Shown here piece after piece: positions 43,889 through 52,322 of a stretch of DNA of 64,000 nucleotides (positions are counted from its first letter, which is position 1; each line of letters opens with the position of its first letter). The translations under genes were made by a program, and so were the position numbers. Under the pieces are notes generated by a model that saw nothing but the letters and a program-made list of their open reading frames with translations, had not been told where the DNA came from and did not search any database. The DNA lies in NCBI RefSeq assembly GCF_001654915.1, contig NZ_LXEQ01000065.1. One strand, written 5' to 3'. The stretch comes from Buttiauxella ferragutiae. GTDB taxonomy: Bacteria > Pseudomonadota > Gammaproteobacteria > Enterobacterales > Enterobacteriaceae.

Positions 43889-45067
43889 ATGGAAACCACT
43901 CCAGAAGAACACGTTCAGCGATCCAGTAAGCGCAAACGTAATTTTATTATTTTTATCCTGATTCTTGTGCTGGCCGCCGCCGGCTGTCTCACATGGTATT
44001 TCTTGTATGCTCGTTTTTATGAGTCAACAGATGATGCCTACGTGAATGGTAATCAGGTCGCGCTAACCCCGCAAATTAACGGCACAGTGACTCAGGTCAC
44101 CGCAGACGAAGGGGATTTCGTCGAGAAAGGTCAACCGCTGGTATTACTTGACCCAAGCGATACTCAGATTGCGCTACAACAAGCAGAAGCCAGCCTGGCA
44201 AACACCGTTCGCCAGGTGCGCGGTTTATACAGCACAGCGGATAATTACCGTGCGCAAGTCGCCGCTAAACAGGTCGCCCTGCAAACGGCTCAAAATGACT
44301 ATGCGCGCCGCGAGAAAATATTCTCGACTGGTGCGATTGCCGCAGAAGACCTCGCGCATTATCGCGATGCCGTCACCAGCGCACAAAGCGATTTGGCTGC
44401 TGCACAACAAGCATTGCGTACCAACCTGGCGATGGTGGATGACACCGTTATCGAGAGCCATCCGGAAATCAAAACTGCTGTTGCAACACTTCGTCAGCGT
44501 TATCTGGATAACTCGCGTACCACTATTGTGGCTCCGGTAAGTGGCTATGTCGCCAAACGCGCCGTGCAATTGGGGATGCAGGTCACTTCTGGCACCACTT
44601 TGCTGGCCATCGTGCCGCTCAATGAAGTGTGGGTGGATGCTAACTTCAAAGAAAGCCAGATGAAAACCATGCGTCTGGGCCAGAAAGTGACGCTTAACGC
44701 CGATCTGTACGGTGATGATGTTGAATACCACGGAACGATTGAAAGCCTTGGGATTGGCACTGGCAGCGCGTTTTCGTTGTTGCCAGCGCAGAATGCCAGC
44801 GGTAACTGGATCAAAATCGTTCAGCGTCTGCCAGTACGTATCACGCTCGATGCACATGATATGCGCAAGCACCCGCTGCGCGTTGGGTTGTCGATGAATG
44901 CACGTGTGGATATTCGCAATGAAGAGGGTCACCTGCTGCCACAAAAAACTGTCAGCGCCCCTCGCTTTACCACTGATGTCTATCAAGACTCACTGGAAGC
45001 GGCAGACAAACTGGTGACGAAAATCCTTCATGACAACAGCAATGCGGTAGCGTCAAGCGCCCATTAA
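43889..45067 (+). CDS. EmrA-like membrane fusion (HlyD) protein
   Basis: Periplasmic adaptor that would link the EmrB-type pump to an outer-membrane channel such as TolC. The 392 residues have one N-terminal membrane anchor (about 18-40), a lipoyl-like beta segment (YVNGNQVALTPQINGTVTQV), a long alpha-helical hairpin (about 90-185) and a beta-barrel domain. It begins 20 bp after marR and ends 10 bp before the exporter. Confidence 0.92.
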   Translation: METTPEEHVQRSSKRKRNFIIFILILVLAAAGCLTWYFLYARFYESTDDAYVNGNQVALTPQINGTVTQVTADEGDFVEKGQPLVLLDPSDTQIALQQAEASLANTVRQVRGLYSTADNYRAQVAAKQVALQTAQNDYARREKIFSTGAIAAEDLAHYRDAVTSAQSDLAAAQQALRTNLAMVDDTVIESHPEIKTAVATLRQRYLDNSRTTIVAPVSGYVAKRAVQLGMQVTSGTTLLAIVPLNEVWVDANFKESQMKTMRLGQKVTLNADLYGDDVEYHGTIESLGIGTGSAFSLLPAQNASGNWIKIVQRLPVRITLDAHDMRKHPLRVGLSMNARVDIRNEEGHLLPQKTVSAPRFTTDVYQDSLEAADKLVTKILHDNSNAVASSAH

Positions 45068-45077
45068 GAGAGAAGTT

Positions 45078-46613
45078 ATGCAAGATAAGGCGGCGTATAC
45101 GCCACCCAGTCTGCTGCTCGCGACGCTCGCACTGTCGCTGGCAACTTTCATGCAGGTGCTGGACTCAACCATTGCAAACGTCGCATTGCCGACGATTGCC
45201 GGCAATCTGGGTGTTAGTGCAGATCAAGGCACGTGGGTTATCACTTCGTTTGCAGTGTGTAACGCTATTGCTTTGCCGCTCACCGGTTGGTTTACCCGAC
45301 GCTTTGGTCAACTGAAACTTTTTATCGGATCGGTGGTGATGTTTACCCTCACCTCATTCCTGTGCGGTTTTGCCCACAGTATGACCGAGCTGATAATCTT
45401 CCGCGCCATGCAGGGTTTTTTCGCCGGCCCCATGTTCCCGATGTGCCAGACACTGTTGTTGGTTATCTTCCCGCCGATGAAACGTGGGATGGCGTTGGCG
45501 CTGTTGTCGATGGTGACGGTCGTCGCTCCCATCGTTGGGCCAATTACCGGTGGCTGGATTACTGATAACTACTCCTGGCCATGGATTTTTTACATCAACG
45601 TGCCAATCGGCATTTTTGCCTCGATTGTAGTTTGGACACAGATGCGTGGGCGCGAAGAAACTACCACTACATCACCGATTGACTATATCGGCATCGGATT
45701 GCTGGTAATCGGTGTAGGGCTGTTACAAGTAGTGCTGGATAAGGGCAACGATCTTGATTGGTTCGCCTCACCAGAAATTATCATCATGTCGGTGATTTCG
45801 GCGATTGGTCTGGTGGCTTTTGTCATTTGGGAGTTGGGCGAGCGCCACCCCATTGTGAATTTGCGTCTGTTTAAAGAACGCAACTTTGCGATTGGTACCA
45901 CGGCATTAATGCTGGGATATGCGGCTTTCTTCGCTATCAACATTATCCTGCCGCAGTGGCTACAAACACAGATGGGCTACACCGCAATCTGGGCCGGGCT
46001 TGCCGCGGCACCGATGGGTTTCTTGCCACTGTTACTGACGCCGATTGTTGGCCGTTATGCCAGCAAAGTGGATTTACGAATTCTGGCGTCAATGTCGTTC
46101 CTGATTATGGGTGCATCCTGCTTGTTCCGCGCGCAGTTCAATACCAACGTAGATTTCCGCACTATTGCTGAGGTGCAGATGTTTATGGGTATCGGCGTGG
46201 CATTCTTCTTTATGCCGTTAACAACGATTGTGTTGTCGAATCTTCATGGTGCTGAAGTGGCGGAAGGTTCTGGCTTAGCCACGTTCTTCCGCGTATTGGG
46301 TGGTTCATTCGCTTCGTCACTGACAACCTGGATTTGGTCACGTCGTGAAGTTTTCCATCATGCCAATCTGACCGAAAGCGTGTCGATTTATAACCCGTCT
46401 GCGGTGGATTATCTGGATAAAATGGGTGGCGCGACGCAACAGCATCTGGCGTTGGTTGATAAAACTATCGAACAACAGGCCTACATGATGTCGACCATCG
46501 ACTACTTCTGGATTTTGGGCTGGGGATTTATGGGGCTGATTGTGATTATCTGGTTCGCGCGACCACCGTTTATCCGCTCTGGCGCACCAGGCGCTCCGGC
46601 TGCGGGGCATTAA
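45078..46613 (+). CDS. EmrB-like DHA2 multidrug exporter
   Basis: Fourteen-helix major facilitator of the DHA2 family. The 511 residues include MQVLDSTIANVALPTIAG in the first helix (DHA2 motif D1), GWFTRRFGQLKLF (motif A) and VTVVAPIVGPITGGWITDN (motif C, antiporter signature). It forms a tripartite pump with the adjacent EmrA-like protein. A strong terminator follows. Paralogue of E. coli EmrB/EmrY; the substrate cannot be told from the sequence. Confidence 0.93.
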   Translation: MQDKAAYTPPSLLLATLALSLATFMQVLDSTIANVALPTIAGNLGVSADQGTWVITSFAVCNAIALPLTGWFTRRFGQLKLFIGSVVMFTLTSFLCGFAHSMTELIIFRAMQGFFAGPMFPMCQTLLLVIFPPMKRGMALALLSMVTVVAPIVGPITGGWITDNYSWPWIFYINVPIGIFASIVVWTQMRGREETTTTSPIDYIGIGLLVIGVGLLQVVLDKGNDLDWFASPEIIIMSVISAIGLVAFVIWELGERHPIVNLRLFKERNFAIGTTALMLGYAAFFAINIILPQWLQTQMGYTAIWAGLAAAPMGFLPLLLTPIVGRYASKVDLRILASMSFLIMGASCLFRAQFNTNVDFRTIAEVQMFMGIGVAFFFMPLTTIVLSNLHGAEVAEGSGLATFFRVLGGSFASSLTTWIWSRREVFHHANLTESVSIYNPSAVDYLDKMGGATQQHLALVDKTIEQQAYMMSTIDYFWILGWGFMGLIVIIWFARPPFIRSGAPGAPAAGH

Positions 46614-46618
46614 TAGAA

Positions 46619-46650
46619 TCTGGCGGGTTTCCCCGCCAGACTTTTCTTCT
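46619..46650 (+). terminator. Terminator after the emrB-like gene
   Basis: Stem TCTGGCGGG/CCCGCCAGA with a TTTC loop, then CTTTTCTTCTT. It lies between the convergent stops of the exporter and sbmA. Confidence 0.82.
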
Positions 46651-47867
46651 TAGACTGACTCACCTGCCGCTTCCACTGGAATATCCTGCAACGTGCGCTC
46701 AAAACTGCGCAGACGTTTGTAGATAGACATCAGTTCAACGAGTGTGGTCCACGAGCTAATCAAATACTGGAATGAGCCGCGAACCTGACCGAACACGTTG
46801 GTGATTTGCGTCATGAGTCCAAGAGTAATGGTCCCCGCAACAATCGATGGGAACAACAAGAACAGGCCAAACACGTTATCGACTTGCAGATACAGAATAC
46901 GTGCAATGTTGAAGTACATGTAATGGAAGTACAGCCGGAAATAGTTTCTGCGCACGCCGTCAAATAGCTCTTTTATGGTTGGTGGAGACGCACGAGAAGC
47001 ATCGTCCTCGCCATAAACGAGCTCTTTACGATAAGCCGCTTCGACACGCTGATTTTTGAACTCAAGACCGGGTAATTTAATCCCGACGACAGCCAATAAT
47101 CCTGTACCAAGCAAGGACCAAATAATCGCAGCAATGACCAGCCCGTATGGGATGTGCCCGACTATCGGCAAATTTGGAACGTGAGCAGAAAGAGTAACCA
47201 GCACCGGCAGGAATGCAATTAACGTCATGATAGCGTTAATAAAACTGACGCCCATATCCTCCAGTGTGGAAGCAAAACGCATGGTGTCTTCCTGCACACG
47301 CTGCGCAGCACCTTCGATATTACGCAGTAACTGCCAGTTATCCATGTAGTATTCGTTCATCGCTGTGCGCCAACGGAATACATAGTGGCTGACAAAGAAA
47401 TTGTTCATCACCCCGACAATGACTGCAATTAATGCAATTCCCAGGAACACGCCAACTTCATGATAGAACTGCTCAATCGTGACTTTATGAGGCGAACTGA
47501 GTGCCGTCTGGATTAGATCGTAGAATGGGGCATACCACGCATTCACTGCGACCCCGACTTCGACCAGGAACCAGGTCACGAAAATAATCAGCGAGGAGCC
47601 GAGAATCGACCAATATTGCCAACGGTGCGGGCTATAAATAAACCAGAAAACCGCAAACGCCCCCACACAAAGCGCGTAATAAGCGTAAAACACCAGATAG
47701 CCCATCGACCAAAAACGGGCGGCGCTGATAGGTACTTCCCCCGTCGCACCGGTAATACGCACTACCCAGTTGCCTCCGCCTGCCTGCCAGAAGACAACGG
47801 CGATCATCGCCCAAATAAAAGCCGACAGAAAAAACGCTGTCGGGCGTGGGAAAAACGATTTAAACAT
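46650..47867 (-). CDS. sbmA: Peptide antibiotic transporter SbmA
   Basis: Homodimeric inner-membrane proton-driven importer of microcins, bleomycin and proline-rich peptides. The 405 residues equal most of the E. coli protein and belong to the SbmA/BacA-like family: MFKSFFPRPTAFFLSAFIW, FLGIALIAVIVGVMNNFFVSHYVFRWRTAMNEYYM and VQEDTMRFASTLEDMG are highly conserved. It is not followed directly by yaiW, unlike E. coli, and is downstream of the cysteine hydrolase gene on the same strand. Confidence 0.96.
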   Translation of the reverse strand: MFKSFFPRPTAFFLSAFIWAMIAVVFWQAGGGNWVVRITGATGEVPISAARFWSMGYLVFYAYYALCVGAFAVFWFIYSPHRWQYWSILGSSLIIFVTWFLVEVGVAVNAWYAPFYDLIQTALSSPHKVTIEQFYHEVGVFLGIALIAVIVGVMNNFFVSHYVFRWRTAMNEYYMDNWQLLRNIEGAAQRVQEDTMRFASTLEDMGVSFINAIMTLIAFLPVLVTLSAHVPNLPIVGHIPYGLVIAAIIWSLLGTGLLAVVGIKLPGLEFKNQRVEAAYRKELVYGEDDASRASPPTIKELFDGVRRNYFRLYFHYMYFNIARILYLQVDNVFGLFLLFPSIVAGTITLGLMTQITNVFGQVRGSFQYLISSWTTLVELMSIYKRLRSFERTLQDIPVEAAGESV

Positions 47868-47963
47868 CTACAACACTCCTGAAAACAAACTCTTATTGTT
47901 ATGACCATCACGACTCAATAAGGCTCACTGAATGTTGTATCAAGAGATGTCAGGTTTACTGCT

Positions 47964-48485
47964 TTACCACTGTTCGAGAATCTCCGCGGTAGATTTTACC
48001 CGCAACGTGTTTCCCGGAATCGTAAAGTTACGCCAGACATCGTTGTAATGCTCGATCAACACTTCGGCAAGCGCAGCCGGACGATTTGCTGTTGTATGCG
48101 CGTCTGCAGCGACAGTCATGGCATAACCGCGACTGGCTCCGTTTTTAATAGTAGCGTCCACGCAATAATCCGTTGCACAACCGCATACCACAAATTCTTT
48201 TATTTGGTGGCGATTGAGGACTTCATCAAGCTCAGTACGGTAAAACGCATCGCACGCTGTTTTGGTAACATAAAGCGCATCAATGGGTTGTATTAACTCT
48301 GCTAAAAGATCAAACGCCGCAGTCCCCTGCTCCAACCCCTGTTCAGTATGTTGGATGAAAATGACTTTATCAGCGGCGTTAATCAGTTGGTTAATACGTG
48401 TCGTGCAGATGTCCCGGTTAATACGAGGGGCTTCAAAGACCCCATTCTGCATATCAATAACCATCAGTACACGTTGGGCAGGCAT
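47964..48485 (-). CDS. Isochorismatase-like cysteine hydrolase
   Basis: A 173-residue member of the isochorismatase superfamily. The catalytic triad appears as Asp11 in LMVIDMQNGVF, Lys in LYVTKTACDAFY (near 75) and Cys in VVCGCATDYCVDAT (near 107). The gene lies between lpxP and sbmA on the minus strand with a 96-bp gap to sbmA. The reaction is unknown; relatives include nicotinamidases and other amidases. Confidence 0.88.
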   Translation of the reverse strand: MPAQRVLMVIDMQNGVFEAPRINRDICTTRINQLINAADKVIFIQHTEQGLEQGTAAFDLLAELIQPIDALYVTKTACDAFYRTELDEVLNRHQIKEFVVCGCATDYCVDATIKNGASRGYAMTVAADAHTTANRPAALAEVLIEHYNDVWRNFTIPGNTLRVKSTAEILEQW

Positions 48486-48541
48486 GATTGAGCTCTCATC
48501 AAACGAGGAATTGCGGAGCGTACCACATACCTGTTTTGGCT

Positions 48542-49468
48542 TTAAACTGTATAAAGTTTAGGCTCACCCTCTGGACGTGTTTTGAATCGACGATGCAGCC
48601 ATAAGTATTGCTCTGGCGCACGCATGATTTCGCGTTCGATCTTCCGGTTCACGTACTCCGCTGCGGCCTGTTCGTCATCTAATGGATAATCTTCAAACTC
48701 GGGCTCAATAACCAGTTGATATCCTGTTCCATCTTGCTTACGGATTAGCACGATGGTCAGAATCGCAGGTTTTGCCAGACGAGCAATGGTGTAAGTTCCG
48801 TTGGTTGTCGCAGCCTTTTGCACAGCAAAAAATGGCGCAAATGAACTGCCTTTCGGACCATAATCCTGATCGGGTGCGAACCATACAGCTTCGCCTGCTT
48901 TAAGAGCCTTCACCATGCCTTTCAGATTACGACGATCCAGCATCGCTTTATTGGAGCGAGAACGGCCGCGCGTTTGAATAAATTCCATCGCTTTATTGTT
49001 GTGTGGGCGGTACATCGCCATCATCGGACGGCAGAGACCCATCACGCGGCCACCCAATTCCAGCGACATAAAATGCACACCGATAGCCATGACACCTTGC
49101 CCTTTATCACAAGCAGCAGTGATATGCTCAAGCCCACGCACTTCGAACCATTTGCGTACCCGTGCATCCGGCCAGAACCAGGCCATACCGGTTTCAATTA
49201 AACCCATTCCTAGCGACGAGAAATTCTGTACCACGATGGCGTCAACCTGCTCATCGGTGTAATGCGGGAAACATAATTTAAGGTTCTGGCGAGCAATGGA
49301 AACCCGTCGTTTGAGAAAACGCATGGATGCGCGACCAATGAAGTCGCCCATTTTCAGTAGCACAGGGTAAGGCAATTGCACCCACAACCACAAAATAGCC
49401 ATACCAAACCAGGTCAGCCAGTAGCGAGGGTGGAGGAGTTCAGTTCGAAAGCGCGGTTTACTAGACAT
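48542..49468 (-). CDS. lpxP: Kdo2-lipid IVA palmitoleoyltransferase LpxP
   Basis: Acyltransferase that adds palmitoleate in place of laurate to lipid A at low temperature. The start at 49468 gives 308 residues beginning MSSKPRFRTELLHPRYWLTWFG. The HX4E motif is His132 to Glu137 in GVHFMSLELGG. WLWVQLPYPVL, GRVMGLCRPMMA and WFAPDQDYGPKGSSFAPFFA are closer to E. coli LpxP than to LpxL. It has one membrane anchor (about 17-35). Confidence 0.93.
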   Translation of the reverse strand: MSSKPRFRTELLHPRYWLTWFGMAILWLWVQLPYPVLLKMGDFIGRASMRFLKRRVSIARQNLKLCFPHYTDEQVDAIVVQNFSSLGMGLIETGMAWFWPDARVRKWFEVRGLEHITAACDKGQGVMAIGVHFMSLELGGRVMGLCRPMMAMYRPHNNKAMEFIQTRGRSRSNKAMLDRRNLKGMVKALKAGEAVWFAPDQDYGPKGSSFAPFFAVQKAATTNGTYTIARLAKPAILTIVLIRKQDGTGYQLVIEPEFEDYPLDDEQAAAEYVNRKIEREIMRAPEQYLWLHRRFKTRPEGEPKLYTV

Positions 49469-49901
49469 TATCAGCTTCTGTATGCGTAATGGGTGTGTAT
49501 CGCATAAAGAAGTCACTCATTAGCGGTACAGCATAGTGCTCGTACTATGACGCCACTCGGCGGTAATAGTTGCAGCAGTGAAATCAAAGTGACTCCGATA
49601 ATACGCATTTTCTGATCAAGCCATATATAGATGTTGTCAGTTTTTTTACGTATTTCGCTTCATTGCGTCAGGATTAGGAGTTACGCACCCATTTTAGTTT
49701 AAAAAATAGACGATTCAAAACATGTTTCGACAATTTACCAGGAGAGAATGTTGCATTTGCCAGTACCTCAATAGACGGTGAAAACACGAAGCTAAAATTG
49801 TGATTTCTAACGGATAAATTTTAGTCTTTTCCGCTGTCGAAAATCAATTTCTGGACTAATACTTATTGGGATTTCCCTACAATCTTCAGGAACCTGGCAC
49901 A
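49469..49901. other. lpxP upstream and small-gene upstream region
   Basis: This 433-bp AT-rich stretch has no credible coding frame. It should carry the divergent promoters of lpxP and the small secreted-protein gene. A candidate -10 (TAATACT) lies near 49857-49863. Confidence 0.4.
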
Positions 49902-50189
49902 ATGAAAAAACTAACTTTAGCGTTACTTTCCAGCACTCTTCTATTCGCAAGCGCCGGCGCCTTTGCCGAGAACCCAGCCACCAGCACATCGGGAATGCAG
50001 GCAGAAAAGGAACAACTCAGTAACCCTGGTCATATTATTGATGACTGCCGTGCCGCTGGAAATGAAAACAAGAAAGGCTGCGAATCAGGACACGAGATGC
50101 GTTCTGAGCATAAAAGTGACGATAAAATGCTTAAGAAAGGCGGGACAACTGACGAAGTAACGCAGAAAGATGTACAAAAGACAAATTAA
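49902..50189 (+). CDS. Small secreted hypothetical protein
   Basis: A 95-residue protein with a clear signal peptide (MKKLTLALLSSTLLFASAGAFA) and a hydrophilic, Lys/Glu/Asp-rich mature part of about 73 residues containing two cysteines (near 55 and 67, in DDCRAAG and KKGCESGH). The C-terminus is lysine- and threonine-rich. I do not recognise a family. The ATG at 49902 has an AGGA 11 bases upstream; an upstream start at 49866 would spoil the signal peptide. It lies between lpxP and ampH on the opposite strand to lpxP. Confidence 0.75.
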   Translation: MKKLTLALLSSTLLFASAGAFAENPATSTSGMQAEKEQLSNPGHIIDDCRAAGNENKKGCESGHEMRSEHKSDDKMLKKGGTTDEVTQKDVQKTN

Positions 50190-50198
50190 TGCAAATTG

Positions 50199-50225
50199 CA
50201 CCGCAGCCTCAAACTGTGGTGCTTT
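50199..50225 (+). terminator. Stem-loop after the small secreted-protein gene
   Basis: CACCGCAG and CTGTGGTG pair over 8 bp (one G-U) around CCTCAAA, followed by CTTTA. Short T-tract, so probably weak. Confidence 0.45.
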
Positions 50226-50360
50226 ACTAACCGATAATCCCCCTGAAATGCCGCGTTACGCTTTTTCTCATCACAATCCTCATTTTCCGCGTTTGCGTAG
50301 CGCCATAGAGTAGTATAAATACGATCAATATCGCTTCACTTCGTTTATGGGTTATCCGCG

Positions 50361-51518
50361 TTGAAAATTCGTCTCCCACGTCTCGCAGTACTCGTCATTG
50401 CTGCACTGCCAATTATGAGTTTTGCTCAAACTTCTCCCGATCCTGTTTTTGCTTCTGAAATAGCAGATCGTTATGCCAATCATATTTTTTATGGCAGCGG
50501 TGCTACAGGAATGGCAATGGTCGTGATTGATGGTAACCAGCGCGCTTTCAAAAGTTTTGGTGAGACACGACCAGGTAATAACGTTCGCCCGCAACTTGAC
50601 TCGGTTATCCGTATTGCTTCGCTAACCAAACTCATGACCAGTGAAATGCTGGTAAAAATGTTGGATCAGGGCAAGGTTCAGCTCAATGATCCATTAAGCA
50701 AGTATGCCCCTGGCGGAGTCAGAGTCCCTACTTATAATGGCAAACCCATTACACTGGTGAATCTGGCGACTCACACCAGCGCATTACCTCGTGAGCAACC
50801 TGGTGGTGCCGCGCATCGAACTGTGTTTACCTGGCCGACGCGTGATCAACGCTGGAATTGGCTCGCCAATGCAAGTTTAAAAAGCGCACCAGGTACAATT
50901 GCCTCTTATTCAAATCTCGCATTTGATCTTCTCGCCGATGCGCTAGCCCGGGCTGCAAACAAACCTTACCCTCAATTGTTCGAAGAACAAATCACCCGCC
51001 CATTGGGTATGAAGGACACAACATTTACTCCTTCACCTGACCAGTGCAAGCGCCTGATGGTGGCAGAGAAAGGTGCCAGTCCTTGCGATAATACACTCGC
51101 AGCGATTGGCAGTGGCGGCGTTTATTCGACACCTGACGACATGATGCGCTGGATGCAGCAGTTTTTGAGTTCTGATTTTCATCGTCGTAATACTCAAGCT
51201 GACAGAATGCAGACGCTTATCTATCAACGCACACAACTCTCCAAAGTTATTGGTATGGATGTTCCAGGAAAAGCCGATGCTTTGGGACTGGGTTGGGTGT
51301 ATATGGCACCAAAGAATGGTCGTCCTGGCATTGTGCAAAAAACAGGTGGCGGTGGCGGATTTATCACGTATATGGCAATGGTTCCGCAAAGCAATGTGGG
51401 AGTGTTTGTTGTCATCACACGCTCACCATTAACTCGTTTTGTGAATATGAGTGATGGTGTAAATGATTTAGTTTCTGAACTAAGTGGTTCCACGTCTCAA
51501 GCCGGCCCTGCGTCCTGA
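50361..51518 (+). CDS. ampH: D-alanyl-D-alanine carboxypeptidase/endopeptidase AmpH
   Basis: Class C penicillin-binding protein that trims peptidoglycan in the periplasm. The 385 residues equal E. coli AmpH. A signal peptide (1-22) precedes the SxxK motif S87-L-T-K90, the YSN motif (Tyr183-Asn185) and the KTG motif in IVQKTGGGGG. The start is a TTG at 50361; no nearer ATG keeps the signal peptide. Its neighbours iprA and sbmA are conserved in E. coli. Confidence 0.95.
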   Translation: MKIRLPRLAVLVIAALPIMSFAQTSPDPVFASEIADRYANHIFYGSGATGMAMVVIDGNQRAFKSFGETRPGNNVRPQLDSVIRIASLTKLMTSEMLVKMLDQGKVQLNDPLSKYAPGGVRVPTYNGKPITLVNLATHTSALPREQPGGAAHRTVFTWPTRDQRWNWLANASLKSAPGTIASYSNLAFDLLADALARAANKPYPQLFEEQITRPLGMKDTTFTPSPDQCKRLMVAEKGASPCDNTLAAIGSGGVYSTPDDMMRWMQQFLSSDFHRRNTQADRMQTLIYQRTQLSKVIGMDVPGKADALGLGWVYMAPKNGRPGIVQKTGGGGGFITYMAMVPQSNVGVFVVITRSPLTRFVNMSDGVNDLVSELSGSTSQAGPAS

Positions 51519-51520
51519 TA

Positions 51521-51553
51521 GAAAAGCAGGTCGATGTTTCGACCTGCTTTCTC
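51521..51553. terminator. Bidirectional terminator between ampH and iprA
   Basis: Perfect 12-bp stem AAAGCAGGTCGA/TCGACCTGCTTT with a TGTT loop, and A/T tracts on both sides. It separates convergent ampH and iprA. Confidence 0.85.
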
Positions 51554-52172
51554 AATAACTGGTCGGCAGACGACCAACAGAAACCAGCTTACCTTTATCC
51601 ATCTCAATGTAATTACCTTTGCGTAGCGCAGACAATATTTCAGCAATTACAGAGCGTGATATTTTAGTTCTTTTTTGTATAAAACTAATGACCCCAATAC
51701 GCGCACGTAAATCAAAACTCCATGAGTCCATAATGAGCAACGTCACCCGAATCTGAGAATAGGTTGTTGTACCAATAAAACGAGAATCACGCCTTTCAAG
51801 CCCACGAACAACATAGCTTGTCCAGTGACATGCCTGTTGCCACAATCTATTTTTTTCAATAATTTCAGATGCAAGATGTGCGGGAACGGTGAACCCTTGG
51901 CAATCAGTTTGCGTAACCAAGCGATATTTAATTGGAGTCGTTTGGAATATATTTGCCAAACCTAGCAGAGTGGGAGCAGATACGAGCTCCATCAAAAGTT
52001 CGTCTGTTTCCCTGTGTAAAATAATACTCCCTTCGCTAAAAAACCAGATTAATGGTTCATTATGTTCATTAAACATACTTAATTCACTGTCTGCTGGCAA
52101 GGTGAATTTATTGCCAACCTCCACCAACCTGCTACGAATAGCTTCGAGCGGGGTTAATGGTTTTGTAATCAT
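51552..52172 (-). CDS. iprA: CRP-like regulator IprA (YaiV)
   Basis: Member of the IprA family, a winged-helix protein with an N-terminal cyclic-nucleotide-binding-like domain (about 1-120) and a C-terminal HTH (about 130-206). It matches E. coli YaiV in VRGLERRDSRFIGTTTYSQIRVTLLIM, RARIGVISFIQKRTKISRSVIAEILSALRKGNYIEM. The start at 52172 gives 206 residues; the longer open frame to 52283 adds a tail absent from relatives. IprA is linked to oxidative-stress sensitivity in Salmonella. Confidence 0.88.
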   Translation of the reverse strand: MITKPLTPLEAIRSRLVEVGNKFTLPADSELSMFNEHNEPLIWFFSEGSIILHRETDELLMELVSAPTLLGLANIFQTTPIKYRLVTQTDCQGFTVPAHLASEIIEKNRLWQQACHWTSYVVRGLERRDSRFIGTTTYSQIRVTLLIMDSWSFDLRARIGVISFIQKRTKISRSVIAEILSALRKGNYIEMDKGKLVSVGRLPTSY

Positions 52173-52322
52173 AATAGATACTCTTTTATCTAATGATAGC
52201 TCAATAAAATGCCTGTCTCTATTCGAGACAGGCATCTTTATAATCACTTGATTCACTTTGAAGAGAATACTAAGGGGAGGCAAAAACCTTATATTCTGTG
52301 AGTCGTATAATTATTTATCTTA

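Noticed and set aside
44225..44986. 253-codon minus-strand frame opposite the emrA-like gene
   Set aside because: Antisense shadow of a gene that is supported by its domains and operon position.
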